A stretch of DNA of 64,000 bases, taken from Petrolisthes cinctipes (Eukaryota > Arthropoda > Malacostraca > Decapoda > Porcellanidae). The stretch is taken from contig JAWQEG010000128.1 in NCBI GenBank assembly GCA_033782935.1, forward strand, positions 1,240,001 to 1,304,000, written 5' to 3'. A program made the translations under genes and the position numbers. The first letter of the stretch is position 1. Every line of letters begins with the position of its first letter. Shown here piece after piece: positions 60,302 through 64,000 of this stretch. The notes beneath the pieces were generated by a model. The model was not told where the DNA came from, did no database searches, and worked only from the letters and a program-made list of their open reading frames with translations.

Positions 60302-63300
60302 GTGTTAGAGTATTTTCAAAATACATGCTCAAAACATACTGAAAATCGATTTTTAGGTGCACAAAAGTCGATATGTGCATGCATCTTCAGTACCCGTTTA
60401 TATCTCAAATTCAGGCTCAAAACACCCGAAAATTCAATATTTTGGGGTTCCAGAAGCAATCTGTACATGCCTACTCAGTGTTAGAGTATTTTCAAAATAC
60501 AGGCCCAAAACATGCTGAAAATCTATATTTTAGATGCCCAAAGTCAATATGTGCATGTATCTTCTGTACCCGTTTATATCTCAAATTCAGGCTCAAAACA
60601 CCCGAAAATTCAATATTTTGGGGTCCCAGATGCAATCTGTACATGCCTACACAGTGCTAGAATATTTTCAAAATATAGGCTAAAAACATGCTAAAAATCG
60701 ACATTTTAGGTGCAAAAAAAATCGATATCTCAAATTCAGTCCCAAAACACCCGAAAATTCGATATTTAGAGGTCCCAGAAGGTATCTGTACATGCCTACA
60801 CTGTGTTAGAGTATTTTCAAAATACAGGCCAAAAACATACTGAAAATCGATCTTTTAGGTGCCCAAAAGTCGATATGTGCATGCATCTTCTGTGCCCGTT
60901 TATATCTCAAATTCTGGCCCTAAACACCCGAAAATTCGATATTTTGGGGTCCCAGAAGCGATCTGTACATGCCTACTCCGTGTTAGAGTATTTTCAAAAT
61001 TCAGGCCCAAAACATGCTGAAAATCGATATTTTCGGGGCCCAAAGTCAATATGTGCATGTATCTTCTGTACCCGTTTATATCTCAAATTCAGGCTCAAAA
61101 CACCCGAAAATTCAATATTTTGGGGTCCCAGAAGCAATCTGTACAGTGCTAGAATATTTTCAAAATATAGGCTAAAAACATGCTAAAAATCGATCTTTTA
61201 GGTGCCAAAAAGTCGATATCTCAAATTCAGTCCCAAAACACCCGAAAATCGATATTAAGGGGTCCCTGAAGCGATCTATACATGCCTACTCCGTGTTAGA
61301 GTATTTTCAAAATACATGCTCAAAACATACTGAAAATCGATCTTTTAGGTGCACAAAAGTCGATATGTGCATGCATCATCAGTACCCGTTTATATCTCAA
61401 ATTCAGGCTCAAAACACCCGAAAATTCAATATTTTGGGGTCCCAGAAGCAATCTGTACAGTGCTAGAATATTTTCAAAATATAGGCTAAAAACATGATAA
61501 AAATCTATCTTTTAGGTGCCAAAAAGTCGATATCTCAAATTCAGTCCCAAAACACCCGAAAATTCGATATTTAGGGGTCCCAAAAGCGATCTGTACATGC
61601 CTACTCCGTGTTAGAGTATTTTCAAAATACATGCTCAAAATATACTGAAAATCGATCTTTTAGGTGCACAAAAGTCGAAATGTGCATGCATCTTCAGTAC
61701 CCGTTTATATCTCAAATTCAGGCTCAAAACACCCGAAAATTCAATATTTTGGGGTCCCAGAAGCAATCTGTACATGCCTACTCCGTGTTAGAGTATTTTC
61801 AAAATACATGCTCAAAATATACTGAAAATCGATCTTTTAGGTGCACAAAAGTCGAAATGTGCATGCATCTTCAGTACCCGTTTATATCTCGAATTCAGGC
61901 TCAAAACACCCGAAAATTCAATATTTTGGGGTCCCAGAAGCAATCTGTACATGCCTACTCAGTGTTAGAGTATTTTCAAATTACAGGCCCAAAACATGCT
62001 GAAAATCGATATTTTAGATGCCCAAAGTCAAAATGTGCATGTATCTTCTGTACCCGTTTATATCTCAAATTCAGGCTCAAAACACCCGAAAATTCAATAT
62101 TTTGGGGTCCCAGAAGCAATCTGTACATGCCTACACAGTGCTAGAATATTTTCAAAATATAGGCTAAAAACATGCTAAAAATCGACATTTTAGGTGCCAA
62201 AAAATCGATATCTCAAATTCAGTCCCAAAACACCCGAAAATTCGATATTTAGAGGTCCCAGAAGGTATCTGTACATGCCTACTCCGTGTTAGAGTATTTT
62301 CAAAATACAGGCCAAAAACATACTGAAAATCGATCTTTTAGGTGCCCAAAAGTCATGTGCATGCATCTTCTGTACCCGTTTATATCACAAATTCTGGCCC
62401 TAAACACCCGAAAATTCAATATTTTGGGGTCCCAGAAGCGATCTGTACATGCCTACTCCGTGTTAGAGTATTTTCAAAATTCAGGCCCAAAACATGCTGA
62501 AAATCGATATTTTTGGTGCCCAAAGTCAATATGTGCATGTATCTTCTGTACCCGTTTATATCTCAAATTCAGGCTCAAAACACCCGAAAATTCAATATTT
62601 TGGGGTCCCAGAAGCAATCTGTACATGCCTACTCAGTGCTAGAATATTTTCAAAATATAGGCTAAAAACATGCTAAAAATCGATCTTTTAGGTGCCAAAA
62701 AGTCGATATCTCAAATTCAGTCCCAAAACACCCGAAAATTCGATATTTAGGGGTCCCAGAAGCGATCTGTACATGCCTACTCCGTGTTAGAGTATTTTCA
62801 AAATACATGCTCAAAACATACTGAAAATCGATTTTTAGGTGCACAAAAGTCGATATGTGCATGCATCTTCAGTACCCGTTTATATCTCAAATTCAGGCTC
62901 AAAAGACACGAAAATTCAATATTTTGGGGTCCCAGAAGCAATCTGTACATGCCTACTCAGTGTTAGAGTATTTTCAAAATACAGGCCCAAAACATGCTGA
63001 AAATCGATATTTTAGATGCCCAAAGTCAATATGTGCATGTATCTTCTGTACCCGTTTATATCTCAAATTCATGCTCAAAACACCCGAAAATTCAATATTT
63101 TGGGGTCCCAGAAGCAATCTGTACATGCCTACACAGTGCTAGAATATTTTCAAAATATAGGCTAAAAACATGCTAAAAATCGACATTTTAGGTGCCAAAA
63201 AATCGATATCTCAAATTCAGTCCCAAAACACCCGAAAATTCGATATTTAGAGGTCCCAGAAGGTATCTGTACATGCCTACTCCGTGTTAGAGTATTTTCA

Positions 63301-64000
63301 AAATACAGGCCAAAAACATACTGAAAATCGATCTTTTAGGTGCCCAAAAGTCGATATGTGCATGCATATTCTGTACCCGTTTATATCTCAAATTCTGGCC
63401 CTAAACACCCAAAAATTCGATATTTTGGGGTCCCAGAAGCGATCTGTACATGCCTACTCCGTGTTAGAGTATTTTCAAAATTCAGGCCCAAAACATGCTG
63501 AAAATCGACATTTTTGGTGCCCAAAGTCAATATGTGCATGTATCTTCTGTACCCGTTTATATCTCAAATTCAGGCTGAAAACACCCGAAAATTCAATATT
63601 TTGGGGTCCCAGAAGCAATCTGTACATGCCTACTCAGTGCTAGAATATTTTCAAAATATAGGCTAAAAACATGCTAAAAATCGATCTTTTAGGTGCCAAA
63701 AATTCGATATCTCAAATTCAGTCCCAAAACACCAGAAAATTCGATAGTTAGGGGTCCCAGAAGCGATCTGTACATGCCTACTCCGTGTTAGAGTATTTTC
63801 AAAATACATGCTCAAAACATACTGAAAATCGATCTTTTAGGTGCACAAAAGTCGATATGTGCATGCATCTTCAGTACCCGTTTATATCTCAAATTCAAGC
63901 TCAAAACACCCGAAAATTCAATATTTTGGGGTCCCAGAAGCAATCTGTACATGCCTACACAGTGCTAGAATATTTTCAAAATATAGGCTTAAAACATGCT
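60302..64000 (+). repeat. Right-end block, cut by the window edge
   Basis: Order: A1 60302, B1 60478, C2 60654 (one base long), A2 60803, B2d10 60980, C1 61146 (one base short), A1d10 61293, C1 61460, A1 61608, A1/B2 hybrid 61785, B1 61962, C2 62138, A2 62286 (AAGTCATGTGC), B2 62460, C1 62636, A1 62784, B1 62960, C2 63136, A2-B2-C1 63284, A1 63785, partial C 63962. It matches 30937-34136 of the left copy except for the 315-bp pair at 61293-61607, the mixed 61608-62785 stretch, and an A2-B2 pair that is fused on the left. Confidence 0.84.
61785..61961 (+). repeat. A1/B2 recombinant monomer giving an A-A-B-C unit
   Basis: The front is A1 (ACATGCTCAAAATATAC, as in 61608). The back carries TATCTCGAATTCAGG, a mark of the B2 at 32597. 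The matching offset, 29189, is the same as for the next monomer (32773 to 61962). The extra A is therefore an exchange product, not a simple duplication of 61608. Confidence 0.75.

Larger units (their letters stand above)
1..64000. repeat. Satellite DNA array with higher-order repeat structure, filling the whole window
   Basis: Every stretch can be assigned to one of three related monomer classes of about 177, 176 and 148 bp, in a single orientation with no inversion. The trimer period is 501 bp and recurs exactly many times (for example starts at 27106, 27607, 28108, 28609, 29110). There is no unique sequence, gene, transposon or simple-repeat island anywhere. Monomers of 150-180 bp arranged in HORs are common at plant and animal centromeres, so a centromeric or pericentromeric location is likely by analogy. 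I do not recognise the family, and species cannot be assigned. Confidence 0.97.
39636..64000. repeat. Right copy of the ~24.7-kb tandem duplication (truncated by window end)
   Basis: This is collinear with 14912 to about 34136 and carries the same rare variants. The offset drifts from 24.7 to 29.9 kb, so this copy has a net gain of about 5.1 kb. The gain comes mainly from the 3300-bp and 1845-bp local repeats and an extra 1.3 kb at 43.9-45.5 kb, offset by losses at 42.4 kb (one whole hexamer) and 42.9 kb. The window ends about 5.5 kb before this copy should finish. Confidence 0.78.

Noticed and set aside
61608..61961. Simple tandem duplication of an A1 monomer
   Set aside because: The second monomer carries the B2-lineage EcoRI variant in its right half and fits the 29189-bp offset, so it is a recombinant and not a plain copy.
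1..64000. CRISPR-like array (regular repeats)
   Set aside because: There are no unique spacers. The sequence between any repeated motif is itself repeated, and unit length is far too long.
1..64000. Assigning the array to a known satellite such as primate alphoid, Arabidopsis 178-bp or rice CentO repeats
   Set aside because: Length is similar, but I see no shared sequence blocks with what I know of those families, so I leave the family and species open.

Overview
The whole window is one uninterrupted eukaryote-type satellite DNA array. I see no protein gene, RNA gene, transposon, CRISPR array or unique sequence. About 380 monomers run head to tail in one orientation from base 1 to base 64000. 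The window opens inside one monomer and closes inside another, so neither array edge is seen. Satellite arrays with nested higher-order repeats (HORs) are typical of centromeric or pericentromeric heterochromatin, so a centromere-associated region is the natural inference. Nothing here proves centromere function, and I cannot name the species. A monomer hand-counts at about 41% GC.

The array has nested levels. (1) A subrepeat of about 88 bp: the two halves of the long monomer align with about 60 of 90 columns identical. (2) Three monomer classes: A (177 bp), B (176 bp) and C (148 bp, which lacks a 29-bp block). (3) A 501-bp trimer A-B-C. (4) A 1002-bp hexamer of two trimer flavours, A1-B1-C2-A2-B2-C1, cleanest at 27106-29610. 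(5) Local super-repeats: 2170-bp 13-mers at 15635-19975, a 3300-bp repeat at about 46284-52403, a 1845-bp repeat at 52221-56234 and a 1502-bp repeat at 57298-60301. (6) A tandem segmental duplication of about 24.7 kb: 14912-39635 recurs from 39636 to the window end, and its last 5.5 kb or so should lie beyond base 64000.

Layout: 1-13482 is irregular and rich in a 9-bp-deleted B monomer and in A/C hybrid (D) monomers. 13483-14984 is regular trimers. 14912-39635 is the left copy of the large duplication, with the most regular hexamers near its middle. 39636-64000 is the right copy, enlarged by later local duplications. Recombinant monomers, usually joined inside blocks of identity between classes, mark where unequal exchange or conversion probably occurred.

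Features inside monomers that may matter are a 15-bp dyad whose outer base pair changes on both arms together between classes, A/T tracts spaced 10.5-12.5 bp apart in C monomers, and one-sided CpG-to-CA loss between classes. Monomer starts are set by convention at the GTG before TTAGAG or CTAGAA; the true phase is arbitrary. Monomer orders below give start positions. 'd9' and 'd10' mean monomers with the recurrent 9-bp and 10-bp deletions.
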